Assembly (NCBI RefSeq): GCF_037975245.1
Contig: NC_092562.1
Coordinates: 23,861,554-23,925,553, forward strand
Direction of reading: 5' to 3'
Origin: Apostichopus japonicus
Taxonomy: Eukaryota; Echinodermata; Holothuroidea; Aspidochirotida; Stichopodidae
DNA: 64,000 nucleotides
Positions within the stretch are counted from its first letter, which is position 1. Every line of letters starts with the position of its first letter. Of this stretch, positions 56,201 through 63,454 are shown piece after piece. A program made the translations under genes and the position numbers. Under the pieces are notes generated by a model. It searched no databases and was not told the origin of the DNA. It saw nothing but the letters and a program-made list of their open reading frames with translations.

Positions 56201-57164
56201 GTGTACGTTTCTTAAGATATTTCAAAATAAACTAAAACTGTTAGCAAACTGCTTATCCACTAGAGAGCCTGTGTAAGAGAATGTGTAAAAGTAGGTTGGC
56301 CTGACATTTCGATCCTAGCAGGATCTTCTTCAAAGGCTAAATGACAAGTAACAGTAAAGAAGGGACAAAAACATGTACAGAATACAGACAGGTTAATGAG
56401 AATGGTGAACACAAAGAGATGGATGTAAAGGGATTAGTGGACAGGGGATGGAGAGAAGAAAGAAAGAAACCAACAGGGGAAGAGGATAGGTAGGAGATCA
56501 ACAGTGGAGGGACAACGAGAGGATTAAGGGAAGGGGGTAGGGAATAAACTGGAGAAGGACAAAGACAGAATGGTGTGGAGAAACAAAGGGTCGAAGACAG
56601 CTTTGAGAAGAGGAGTGAAGATATTTCACGGCATAATTAAGGATTGGAAACTGGTCATCATTTGTGCTTAAAATTTGCATTTTTACGATTTGAATTATGT
56701 TTTTATTGCACTGAATAGAAATAAGAAGACAGATGTGGACATGAAAAAAGCCATTAAAGAAATTGAAGGCTTTGATTTACTTTATAGGAAAATATATCCT
56801 TTCTGATATGTGATGAGATTTTAGCAACTAATTATCCCATGGGTGTATCCTTTTTTTTGCAATTAAATGAAATAAAAACAACAGATAAAAAGACTTCAAT
56901 CAAATTTTATTCCAATGTCTTTCTCTGTCCTTCTGTCTCCGCAGGGCAAACGAGGACAGTGACGTCAGCCATTGTAAAATTAACAGCACGGTGACTGGAT
57001 TCGGTTTTGCTGAGCCCTACAATCTGTACTCGACTTTAACCGAACTGGTGATAGCCTACCAGCAGAACTCTTTAGCCCAGCATAACGAAAAACTGGAAAC
57101 GGTGTTGCTTCATCCATACCATGCCCCCGCATCACATCAGCATCCTCATCAAAATAGTAAATGA
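31926..57164 (+). CDS. PIK3R1: Class IA PI3-kinase regulatory subunit (p85) with SH3-SAM-C1-RhoGAP-nSH2-iSH2-cSH2
   Basis: Twenty coding exons join without a phase error to 2844 nt, 947 residues (vertebrate p85 alpha has 724). The protein is the adaptor that binds and restrains p110 and recruits it to pYXXM sites. Domains by residue: SH3 about 5-75, proline-rich 78-86, SAM about 157-225, C1 zinc finger 245-294, RhoGAP/BH about 308-525, nSH2 559-655, iSH2 coiled coil 662-820, cSH2 838-935. Visible residues: SH3 AMFDY and W52; a full HC3-type C1 zinc set; Arg-finger R349 with K387 and R391; SH2 arginines R585 (FLVRD) and R863 (FLIRS); D778 and N782 in the iSH2, matching p110-contacting D560/N564 of human p85 alpha. 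SAM and C1 are extra relative to vertebrate p85. The symbol denotes family (co-orthologue of PIK3R1/2/3), not strict orthology. Confidence 0.95.
33355..33440. repeat. Dispersed repeat with AAAGCGCTTTACAA core (copy 1 of 3)
   Basis: It shares the phrase TATAGC...CAAAGCGCTnTACAA with 37215-37300 and, more weakly, 44020-44100. This resembles the 3' ends of retroelements common in marine invertebrate DNA, but I cannot name the family. Confidence 0.55.
34525..35130. repeat. TATTATGTACAGTATTGCATAT minisatellite with about 117-bp higher order
   Basis: Short TGTACAGTAT words form a larger unit of about 117 bp (ATGAACAG recurs near 34582, 34699 and 34816). The long tyrosine/cysteine-rich plus-strand frame is an artefact of the period. 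Confidence 0.85.
35566..35613 (+). CDS. PIK3R1: p85 exon 2 (linker)
   Basis: A 48-nt symmetric phase 1-1 exon, residues 92-107 ([16 protein letters not shown]). Acceptor ACTTTCAG, donor GTAAGTA. It could be skipped without a frame change. Confidence 0.8.
35614..36702 (+). other. p85 intron 2
   Basis: Phase 1 intron without a recognised repeat or exon. Confidence 0.6.
36703..36848 (+). CDS. PIK3R1: p85 exon 3 (SH3-SAM linker)
   Basis: Residues 108-156, including [16 protein letters not shown]. It begins after CTGAAG and ends before GTAAGC in phase 0. The segment has no domain that I recognise. Confidence 0.82.
36849..38049 (+). other. p85 intron 3
   Basis: Phase 0 intron. It holds a second fragment of the TATAGCGC...AAAGCGCTCTACAA repeat at 37215-37300 and nothing else recognised. 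Confidence 0.6.
37215..37300. repeat. Dispersed repeat with AAAGCGCTCTACAA core (copy 2 of 3)
   Basis: Preceded by AATAATAAC and GTATAGCGCTTAA; it resembles 33355-33440. Confidence 0.6.
38050..38184 (+). CDS. PIK3R1: p85 exon 4 (SAM domain, N-terminal half)
   Basis: Residues 157-201. The pattern W-x-I/V-E-D-V-x-x-[21 protein letters not shown] and QELE is a canonical SAM helical core (helix 1 W161 to W169; FRTKGVDG turn; L/NLSEQELE helix 4). Confidence 0.9.
38602..38707 (+). CDS. PIK3R1: p85 exon 5 (SAM domain, C-terminal helix)
   Basis: Residues 202-236, starting [20 protein letters not shown], the expected MGL plus long final SAM helix. It ends GATGCTT before GTGAGT. The last 70 nt are the seed of the following 86-bp array. 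Confidence 0.9.
38638..40150. repeat. 86-bp tandem array seeded by the SAM exon end and its donor
   Basis: The unit runs from ATTATCTACACCAGGG to CCAGATGCTTGTGAGTATGA and is a diverged copy of 38638-38722 (exon 5 end plus donor). The donor word GTGAGTAT recurs about every 86 bp: the true site at 38708 and about 16 further copies to 40085. All but the one near 40000 (TATGAG) keep GT. The copies are one base longer than the exon and carry stops in the original frame, so they are not coding. The last partial unit (about 40130) again resembles the exon (GCATCCAACCA). Confidence 0.9.
40478..40597 (+). CDS. PIK3R1: p85 exon 6 (C1 domain, first half)
   Basis: Residues 237-276 with H245, C258, C261 and C275 of the C1 zinc set. 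Spacing H-X12-C-X2-C-X13-C is exact. Acceptor TTTGCAG, donor GTAAAA, phase 1. Confidence 0.92.
40598..41756 (+). other. p85 intron 6
   Basis: Phase 1 intron holding the perfect 18-bp minisatellite at 41419-41688. No other feature seen. Confidence 0.6.
41419..41688. repeat. 18-bp minisatellite, 15 units
   Basis: The unit ATGAAATGATTACAGACC is repeated 15 times in 270 bp, nearly perfect. Because 18 is a multiple of three, both strands stay open and give MITDHE and FMVCNH-type repeat frames. These are not evidence of a gene. Confidence 0.97.
41757..41849 (+). CDS. PIK3R1: p85 exon 7 (C1 domain, second half)
   Basis: Residues 277-307 with C278, H283, C286 and C294, completing C-X2-C-X4-H-X2-C-X7-C. 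The two C1 exons together form a textbook C1 finger just before RhoGAP, the arrangement also seen in chimaerins. Confidence 0.92.
41850..42438 (+). other. p85 intron 7
   Basis: Phase 1, AT-rich, nothing recognised. Confidence 0.5.
42439..42537 (+). CDS. PIK3R1: p85 exon 8 (start of RhoGAP/BH domain)
   Basis: Residues 308-340: [10 protein letters not shown] ... [13 protein letters not shown], matching the FGxPL...PxxxxKCxxxIE opening of RhoGAP folds. Acceptor TTATTCAG; donor GTATTT is weaker than the others. Confidence 0.9.
42538..43165 (+). other. p85 intron 8
   Basis: Phase 1, with short C-rich runs; nothing recognised. Confidence 0.5.
43166..43375 (+). CDS. PIK3R1: p85 exon 9 (RhoGAP Arg-finger exon)
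   Basis: Residues 341-410. RGLYRTSAS places the arginine finger at R349. [17 protein letters not shown] supplies K387 and R391, the conserved RhoGAP lysine and arginine. Confidence 0.95.
43432..43580. repeat. Dispersed foldback repeat (copy 2 of 3)
   Basis: It shares ACCACTCT, CGTACTGACAGTATGAACAG and ATATTCATACT with 60390-60550. Confidence 0.7.
44020..44100. repeat. AATAAT-headed dispersed repeat (copy 3 of 3)
   Basis: An (AATAAT)n run followed by ATATAGCGCCAAATA and CTCTTTACAAAA, related to 37215-37300. Confidence 0.5.
44220..44418 (+). CDS. PIK3R1: p85 exon 10 (RhoGAP middle)
   Basis: Residues 411-476, with the [13 protein letters not shown] helix. The sequence [14 protein letters not shown] aligns with the NLxxVFxPNLL motif of active RhoGAPs, but the catalytic asparagine position is I467, as in vertebrate p85 where it is also replaced. 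Confidence 0.93.
44419..45280 (+). other. p85 intron 10
   Basis: Phase 2 intron, G-rich near 44510-44545; nothing else recognised. Confidence 0.5.
45281..45447 (+). CDS. PIK3R1: p85 exon 11 (end of RhoGAP)
   Basis: Residues 477-532, ending with a proline-containing linker (QPTPIPPG). The helix [15 protein letters not shown] closes the fold. Confidence 0.9.
45805..45907 (+). CDS. PIK3R1: p85 exon 12 (linker and start of nSH2)
   Basis: Residues 533-566. It ends [10 protein letters not shown], the near-invariant start of the p85 nSH2. Donor GTAAGT. The exon end and donor are duplicated downstream at 46130-46200. Confidence 0.95.
45871..46272. repeat. Exon 12 end plus donor, duplicated in the intron
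   Basis: The last roughly 38 nt of exon 12, the donor and about 45 nt of intron (from 45871) recur at about 46130-46210, with a full GTAAGT at 46168. A third, truncated copy (CTCAAACCTTAGAGGAGTC) starts near 46227. The copy carries GAGTGGTAT against exon GAGTGGTAC and keeps the donor. Confidence 0.88.
46633..46734 (+). CDS. PIK3R1: p85 exon 13 (nSH2 core, FLVR)
   Basis: Residues 567-600, [21 protein letters not shown]585 is the phosphotyrosine-binding arginine. Junction phase 2 at both ends. Confidence 0.96.
47094..47274 (+). CDS. PIK3R1: p85 exon 14 (nSH2 C-terminal half)
   Basis: Residues 601-661: [54 protein letters not shown]. Acceptor TTTATAG, donor GTTAGT (non-optimal). The last 45 nt are copied four times in the intron. 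Confidence 0.95.
47230..47905. repeat. Tandem array seeded by the exon 14 end and donor, with in-frame 45-nt cassettes
   Basis: Four extra units of about 151-160 bp follow exon 14. Each holds a 45-nt segment bounded by TCTACAG and GTTAGTGG: 47385-47429, 47545-47589, 47696-47740 and 47856-47900. Each translates in exon frame without stop as a variant of [15 protein letters not shown] (for example [15 protein letters not shown]). Inclusion of any number would keep phase 0. Confidence 0.88.
48142..48261 (+). CDS. PIK3R1: p85 exon 15 (iSH2 helix 1 start)
   Basis: Residues 662-701, phase 0 on both sides. Heptad-like [18 protein letters not shown] and [14 protein letters not shown] open the iSH2 coiled coil that grips p110. 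Confidence 0.93.
48262..49776 (+). other. p85 intron 15
   Basis: Phase 0. It contains a G-rich local duplication at 49010-49185 (TCATATGCCAGACGGAAGCAT-like phrase twice). No exon. Confidence 0.5.
49777..49895 (+). CDS. PIK3R1: p85 exon 16 (iSH2)
   Basis: Residues 702-740, including [17 protein letters not shown], matching the AIEAFNETIKIFEEQ region of p85. Confidence 0.94.
49896..50410 (+). other. p85 intron 16
   Basis: Phase 2; a pyrimidine-rich tract at 49970-50020; nothing else recognised. Confidence 0.5.
50411..50587 (+). CDS. PIK3R1: p85 exon 17 (iSH2 helix 2, p110 C2 contact)
   Basis: Residues 741-799. [20 protein letters not shown] keeps D778 and N782, the pair that contacts the p110 C2 domain and is a mutation hotspot in human p85 alpha. 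Confidence 0.95.
50770..54626. repeat. 31-bp minisatellite, more than 100 units, with higher-order period
   Basis: The unit is ATTAGGTGAC-TCTTATTGAG-TACACTACTGG. Variants (ATTAGATGAC, TTGGGTACAC, CATTACGGG) recur in blocks: the block beginning ATTAGATGACTC at 51546 reappears at 51982, about 14 units away, so whole blocks were duplicated. The array is interrupted at 52649-53035 by the SINE. Confidence 0.97.
52649..53035 (+). mobile_element. tRNA-derived SINE inserted in the minisatellite
   Basis: The A box TGGTCAAGTGG (52660-52670) and B box GGTTCGAGCCC (52704-52714) form a tRNA-like head. A conserved-looking middle (TTGGGCAAGGCGCTTTAT) follows, and the tail is CAACTTCAACTTTAACTTTA-like. Flanking TTATTG (52643-52648, 53036-53041) is a likely target duplication. 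Because the host array is repetitive, the duplication is less certain than the head. Confidence 0.88.
54842..54904 (+). CDS. PIK3R1: p85 exon 18 (iSH2 end)
   Basis: Residues 800-820, [20 protein letters not shown], matching the LTQKGVRQKKLNEWL region. Confidence 0.9.
55067..55228 (+). CDS. PIK3R1: p85 exon 19 (cSH2 first half, FLIR)
   Basis: Residues 821-874: [19 protein letters not shown] and [18 protein letters not shown], with phosphotyrosine-binding R863. Acceptor CTCCACAG, donor GTAAGT. Confidence 0.95.
55860..56055. repeat. TATATA / AGCTATA self-complementary tract
   Basis: Interleaved (TA)n, TATAGCTATA and TACTATA words form a long AT palindrome. The ends AGCTATAGAGCTGTATAG and CTATAGCTATGCAGCC are also roughly inverted. 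Confidence 0.85.
56228..56345. repeat. Dispersed repeat shared with the 13.6-kb hAT-like element
   Basis: CTGTTAGCAAACTGCTTATC is the reverse complement of sequence near 14245-14268. TTGGCCTGACATTTCGATCC matches 14165-14184 in direct orientation. The two blocks are thus rearranged relative to the element. Confidence 0.7.
56945..57164 (+). CDS. PIK3R1: p85 exon 20 (cSH2 second half, stop)
   Basis: Residues 875-947: [20 protein letters not shown], then [18 protein letters not shown], and a His/Pro/Gln-rich C-terminus before TGA 57162-57164. Acceptor CTCCGCAG. Confidence 0.95.
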
Positions 57165-58161
57165 TAATGAAATTATCATATCTATTCCCTTTTTCTTAGA
57201 ACTTTTACATAATGTATATTTTCAAGCAATTTTGCCTTAAAAACTATATCGAACCAGGTAATGAATGCACCGTTGGGTTAGAATGCATGCAGGGGGCAAC
57301 TGACAGGGAGTTCATCAGAGGTGGCACAGGGGACACTTCCAACCCCACCCCCCCTCCCCAATCCATCCCCAACCTCCCCTTTCTTACACCATTCCTCTGT
57401 TCAGTCAGTTTTGCAGCCTGGTCTTTGAAGTCTCTTTCCAAAGATAAATATGTTCTTATGACATCTCCACTCTTGTTGGGGTAGGGCATGTACCACTTCC
57501 AACAATTCATGGAAACTGATGACAAACAACCGTTTCGGGTAGTAAAATTTGATATGAAAATAAGAAGGGAAGGAATGATTCTTATTACCGTTATTACCGT
57601 TATTTCATAAACGATATGCTATATGAAGCCTCCTATGCATATTTTAATATTTCTAAGACAACTGATGTACATATATTCTACAACATGCTACGGTTCTAAC
57701 GCTCTATTTTGTACTCGCAACAACTAATCAAACCTGAGATTCTTCTATTGTAATATTTTTTCCCCCCTTGTCTTTTGTTTTCTCTCTCTTTCTTATTTTG
57801 TTTTTGTTTGGTGATCGGGATCACACTAGAAGTTCTGTTCTGTGATATTTCTCTCAATTTGTACAGTATAGGAAGGGTAGAGAGATAAATTAAACGTCTT
57901 TGCATATATATAGATAGGACGAAGCCAGCTTGAACTGTGCAACTCACTTTATTTTGTGTTCAAACAGGCTTTATTGATCGATCAGTTATTGATCAGACCA
58001 TCATTTATGAATGTATCAAGGTCACATTCATAGGTATTTGTCAGTCTGCTGGATGTCGGCCAAGTACGAGACGAAACATTAAAATTTAAGTTTATCAAAG
58101 TTTATCGATACCAGACATTACGAGAAGTCTGAGATGTACATTTACAAACCGTTTTTTTATG
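57165..58161 (+). other. Probable p85 3' UTR
   Basis: No AATAAA occurs between the stop and 58162, so the 3' UTR is likely about 1 kb. Frames here have no coding support. Confidence 0.5.
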
Positions 58162-58167
58162 AATAAA
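58162..58167 (+). terminator. Polyadenylation signal AATAAA for p85
   Basis: First AATAAA after the p85 stop (context TATGAATAAACTT). Confidence 0.5.
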
Positions 58168-61100
58168 CTTTTGGCCTATCTAACTTTTCTCAAAATTTGC
58201 TCCCACGCAGGAAACTTTGTAATAACCTATTTTCAACAATCTATAATGTTCGGTTCCAATTCGTATATTCTTACAAAGTCACCAAATCGCGCTATCAATT
58301 TTGACAGTTTGCTTTCACAAAGTGGATAATAAATCAGATATTCACTTCCGAAATGAAAGTAGTCCAATAATAATATTGTGAACGCCTGGACAGAATGAGC
58401 TATTTCAGTTAGTTTTAATGTTCATATTATTTCTTCTGATTTCATTAGTCAGTAGTGTTTTACCTCAAGATTCTAGTCAACTATTCTAGGAATGGCGTTT
58501 AAAAAGTACACCAGGTTTAATGTAACCGCTCATCACATATATCCACGATCGAGGATGCGATGACTGCGTTTGTTTTGGTTTCCACGAGTTTTGTTAGAAT
58601 AACAATAATCGTAGAGAGCTCCTAAGATTTAATATGCATGAACAGTGTAGCGGACTAATGTGAAATGCTTTGCTGGACACTGGTTACAGATGATGTTGCC
58701 CTAACTACACAATACACAGTACACACCTGAAGTCAATGGTCTGTAGGGTTGAGCTTTTTAGTATTGTATCTTACACTCCTAGCAATGGCGTGTAACAGTG
58801 ATACAGCAGCTGAACCATCCACCAAAAACAGTGTGGTCAGCAATCGTTGATGAGATTCTCAAAGATAAAGAATGTTAAGATGCTGCAACTTACAAGGCCT
58901 GGGAAGTGCCAATATTAGTATTAAAAGATGATGGTAGGTTGACCCTCAGAGCTGTTCATATGACCGAGTCTGAATAGGTAAATAATGTAGGGATGTTCTA
59001 GAGTAGTTAATTGAAAAATATATATGTTGCGTTAAATTGCTTGACACAGTGGCAGGCCGATGTGTAGTGGTTAATTTTTTGGGGTAGATTAGTCACAATC
59101 TGGTGCAAAGTTTTGGTGCTAACGGCAGATTAGGTAATGAAGGGCGACACAGGGTGAAGTATTGTCAAATACTCTTGTGAGGTTCATTTAATCTACATTT
59201 TCTGTTGGGTTTATTTCTAGTAATTTTATTGTTGAAGCAGAACTCTCCATGGAGGCATGAAGTGATCCGATTGGTCCTTCCAGCTGAGCAGAGAGAATCC
59301 CCCTTGATTGGGTTATGCATATTTCTGACTTAAGTAACACGTTAAGGTCCAATTTGACAATCAATCAATCAATCAAAAAATTATTTACAGCCAAATTCAA
59401 GTGGTGCTTAGAGTCAAGAAAATGCTCTTAAGAACAGATAAGTCTTAAAAGTTTTGTATTAAAAACATTTAGGTGCTGTTAGGTAATGTCAGTGGTAATT
59501 AATGTCAGTGGTAATTTGGTAATGTCAGTAAAGTATGTTCCACATTTCAGGAACTGTAATATGGCATGACCAACAGTCACATGATTGGTCCTGGTTGATG
59601 TGTTTAAGTCTCAATAGAGGGCTGTTAGTGGCTTCCATACCCTTTTATCTCACCATGCTATGGCCATTAACTCGGGTAGCATTATTGCGTACTGAGGTCA
59701 ACACTTTGGAAACGATCAGACTTGGGCATTTTTTTTTTTTTTCATTTTTGGATATGGACTATAGTATTCACCAAGTAAGAGGTAAATATTCAGTTTGTAA
59801 TTTGACCACTTTGTTCCATTTTATATATGAATTAGGAGCCATTATTATCAACTAATTATTTTAATTGACCTGTGGATCCTTCGAATATGCTATACAGATA
59901 ATAACATATAGCAGATAATTTGACATGCTTTCCTCCGTATCTAATCAAATTAATTCCTTGGACCAGTTTCTGGGTAAAGACGTAAGCCGGCTGTGAACAG
60001 GAGATACATTTGGTGTTTTACTAGGTGTACTGAATGTTTTATTGAATAAATCAGAGATAATGTAGCCAAACGTCGAAAAGTCGAACATTTTATTCTAATT
60101 CTTACATACTTGACCACTACATTGCCCTAATATACTTTGTATCGTGTTGTTGCTTATATTCAGAACATGACATACAGCAGTTTATCCATAATGCCAGTTA
60201 TTGTGAAACAAAGATTCATAGTTTTTACCCTATTTCTGCTACTACATTAAAGTTGGGAATATGTGGAGATTTTTTTGGTAATTAAAGATTATATTAATTC
60301 AATATGCCATCTCTATGTCCATAAATTTAAAGCCCATTACACATTTTATAACTATTCAAAGACAATTTGAATTTATTTTTGCCATCCCCAATGTGCAGAC
60401 AATTTTTCAGTGCTAATACCACTCTACACTGTCCTCTCATATCCTGCTTCACTGTACTCGTACTGACAGTATGAACAGTTCTAAACTGAATCTGATAGAA
60501 AATGAATATTCATACTGCTCATACTGTCAGTACAACTGCTTTGAAGCATGATAATGAAAGTAAAGCATATCAAAACTTTGTCCAACTGGTTGCAGGCACT
60601 CTATAGGTACAGCACCACTCCCCCCCCCCCCCCCCTCAAATCTGTTATGTGATGTCTGTTATATGTCACTTTGGCGTTATGTTTTTATTTAAATTAATTC
60701 AAGCAAATTTGTTATTAATGAAAAACCATCTTAAAATTGTTTATATTATGTGGTAATATTTTTGGCATGCTATGTTGCCATCGCGTGAAGAAGTATATGT
60801 TTAAAACTTGTACTGTAATTCATCATTGTAAAGTAAAAAATATTCAAAAGTCTCAAAAGACTTTATGTACGACTAAAGTTTATGAATAAACAATTATGCA
60901 ACCTAGTCAGATGATTATCAAGAAAGGGATAGTAGGGAATTTGAAAGTGTAGGATGATAGCTGTACGGAGATTGGTGATTGGACATTCGATTGACCAATG
61001 ATCACGCAGTCCCAGTTCAGATATTATATGATTGGGGTTGATAGTGAGATCATTTTGGATACATTTTTGGTATCCAGACTCTACCAACCGAGAGCTGACC

Positions 61101-62458
61101 AAGAACCAAGAGCTGACCGACAAAATCTATCTCTTCTTAGTTTTGTAGCAAAATCACTGTCCCACAGATTTCATAGCAAGAGGGAGAACAGTAAATATTT
61201 AGTTTGCATGCAATATTAGCTATTGGAATAAATTAAAAACAAACACTTTATGAAATCTGCTTATTAAAAAATATCCTCCTTTTTTCGTTGTTGTAACAGT
61301 TTTGTATTTTTTTTCTCTTTTCTCAAGAAAACAAGATGTTTCTTTGAATGTGGAATCATAACAGAAATATTTATTCTTATGCAAAGCTGACTTTGTAAAC
61401 ATATCTTGTGGAGTACATATTTATGTAGCAATTAAAGTCAAGGATTTTATACAAGATAAATTGTAGCTGCCCTTTGTTATTAAGTGTGTGACCTTCTTAC
61501 AATTTTATAAACATTCTCCTTTCCATTCACTTCCAATTCTTCCCCTATTCCATCTGTCCCTTCCCCTCCCCCCCCCCACTTTCCTGTACAAAATAGTTCT
61601 ATGCAATCCACTGGACAACAACCATATTGAATGGTAGAAACTTGCCATAGCACAATGCATTAAATCTCACATAGGCATGGTCATTTGAAGAACATAAATC
61701 TGTTTGCTTTTTTAAAGTAATGCAGTTATATTCTGGAGGGCTAAATTAATGTAAATTATCCGATCAGATTGCCAAAACTGTGATGATTTTAGTTACAATG
61801 GTATCTATTGTAAAGTAATGATTTTAATACATTTCTGTTTGCTTTGCGACCTCCCAGCTTGGTGACTATGGCTGAGACCAACAACTGGTGGCCATTATAA
61901 ACCTTGTTCTCCCAAAGAATTCTTTGTAAACTAAGAATGACAACCATGGAAATAGGTCTTTCATCTCCCATGCATTGAAGCTAAGGAACTAATCTCACAT
62001 CGTAATCAAGGCCCTACACCTAATCAATCGTCTTGCTGTTTTTCTCATTTTCTTCCTCCTAGCCATCAAACGGTGATCCAAATTTCATACGATAATGAAT
62101 ATAGCAACAAGTTTCTGGAACCAGCCGGCCAACCTCTTGTACAGGATTGGAATCCCTTGTCATTAGCCCGGCTTGGAACCGATCGGCTGCTGGGTCTTAG
62201 GCATCAAAAGTGTTGCCTAGGTTGAAGGGCAGAACATGACAAGTTCCTCTTGCTTGCAAAAGGTTCGGTTTCAACCACGAAGCCAAAAGCGTCTCTTGTT
62301 TTTTCAAGGACCACAGGCAACCATTTGGATCATTTATCCAGCACCTATTCACAGACTGACCCTCATCATGTCTTATATCTCACTATTCATCTTCCTAACG
62401 GTGAATGTCATCACAGAACAGACTGTATATCCAACGTATTATCTGGTTCCTGATCTAA
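58168..62458. other. Intergenic region between convergent genes
   Basis: No exon recognised. It contains a fragment of the AAGGCCTGGGAAGTGCC repeat at about 58885-58915, a TCAATCAATCAATC run at about 59360, the foldback repeat 60390-60550 and a long C run near 60620. The minus-strand gene's 3' UTR should extend left from 62459. Confidence 0.5.
60390..60550. repeat. Dispersed foldback repeat (copy 3 of 3, best hairpin)
   Basis: Perfect complementary arms GTACTGACAGTATGA (60460-60474) and TCATACTGTCAGTAC (60519-60533) separated by 44 nt. Shared with 9649-9790 and 43432-43580. Confidence 0.75.
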
Positions 62459-62755
62459 TCAGCCAAGGAGGTCTTGGGCCTTTTTCACAAGAATATCTCT
62501 GTCCTGAGGAAGCTCTGAGATACCTCTGGCAGCCCTAAGCATGTCGGAGTGAATGAGCCTCCATTCTCTAACTTTGGACCTCTCCTCCTCGTTCTCTAGT
62601 CGAGCTAGTATTTCATACACCAGGACCAGGAGCCCCTCCTGGTTCCTGTTTGGAATAAGGCCAAATCCAGTACACGCATGACAGAATACTTGACCCGCCA
62701 GAAAGAGTCGACTGTGATTGTCTAAACAAGCAGCTCTCTTGGTCTGTAACAGATC
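62459..62755 (-). CDS. Last exon of an unrecognised gene, 98 codons
   Basis: Reading the minus strand, a TTTATTTCCCAG acceptor precedes an uninterrupted 98-codon frame ending TGA at 62461-62459. The product starts DLLQTKRAACLDNHSRLFLA, continues with GQVFCHACTGFGLIP and LLVLVYEILARLENEEERSK, and ends ILVKKAQDLLG. It looks helical, with acidic/basic amphipathic patterns like the C-terminus of a soluble alpha-helical protein. No ATG is near the start, so it needs upstream exons beyond 64000. The exon is probably phase 0. I do not recognise the family. Confidence 0.65.
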   Translation of the reverse strand, partial: DLLQTKRAACLDNHSRLFLAGQVFCHACTGFGLIPNRNQEGLLVLVYEILARLENEEERSKVREWRLIHSDMLRAARGISELPQDRDILVKKAQDLLG

Positions 62756-63454
62756 CTGGGAAATAAAGAGAAAGGGGAAGTGTGTTCAGATTTCCAGGTA
62801 GTCAAAATAAAGTTCTGATGGAACTTATTAAGTCTCTCTGCCAAAAAATAAACTCAAATAAGAGACTCAGCTAGGTACAGGAAAAGAGTTGTTCTGCTCC
62901 TTTTTTTAAAATCAAAATTGAGAAACGGACATTGGCAATAGGACTAAATAGAACGTTAACTTCCCCAGCCTCGGGGTCGTCAAACTGAATCTTAAAGTGG
63001 GGGGGGGACAAAAATGACTGAACATGGATAAAACTGAAGGAGCCCATGAGCGCCTTGGCCCAAAGCCTTTATCGGGTGGGGTCCAGAGGCCTGCCTTAGG
63101 GCCCCTGATGGGTGAAGCCCTGGTGGGGCCAGGGGGCGGACTCACATCTAGACATCTTACAAGTTTGCTTCTGTTTGGTCTCTGAACTGATATGTCAGTC
63201 ATAAATATATTTTAACAAGAATGTGATTAGTTAGACTTAAGCATTAGAAAGAATTGAGAAAGAATGATCTTATGTAACATCCGGGTGTAACTTAGGGCCT
63301 GGTCAATTGTCAAACGTGTACGGCGACACTAACACATTCCTTAAAGGAATGAGGACTGGAGTTTCTTCCTTAGTAGAAACATGAATGCAGGTTAGCACCC
63401 TTCTCTTCCCCCCTCCCTTCCCAAGCCCACGTAACACAGGCCTTAATCACTGAT
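62756..63454. other. Intron of the right-edge minus-strand gene
   Basis: It contains a G/C-rich patch at about 62990-63140 (GGGCCCCTGATGGG, CAGGGGGCGGACTC) that resembles a transposon end, but I found no matching partner or duplication. No exon. Confidence 0.45.

Larger units (their letters stand above)
55229..56944 (+). other. p85 intron 19
   Basis: Phase 2 intron with a TA/AGCTATA palindromic tract (55860-56055) and a dispersed repeat fragment (56228-56345). Confidence 0.6.

Noticed and set aside
62050-62240. Extra plus-strand exon after a TCCTCCTAG acceptor
   Set aside because: No reading frame continuous with p85 and no domain; p85 already has its cSH2 and stop at 57164.
62990-63140. 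Another hAT-like element (CAGGGGGCGGACTC end)
   Set aside because: No matching opposite end or flanking duplication could be found.
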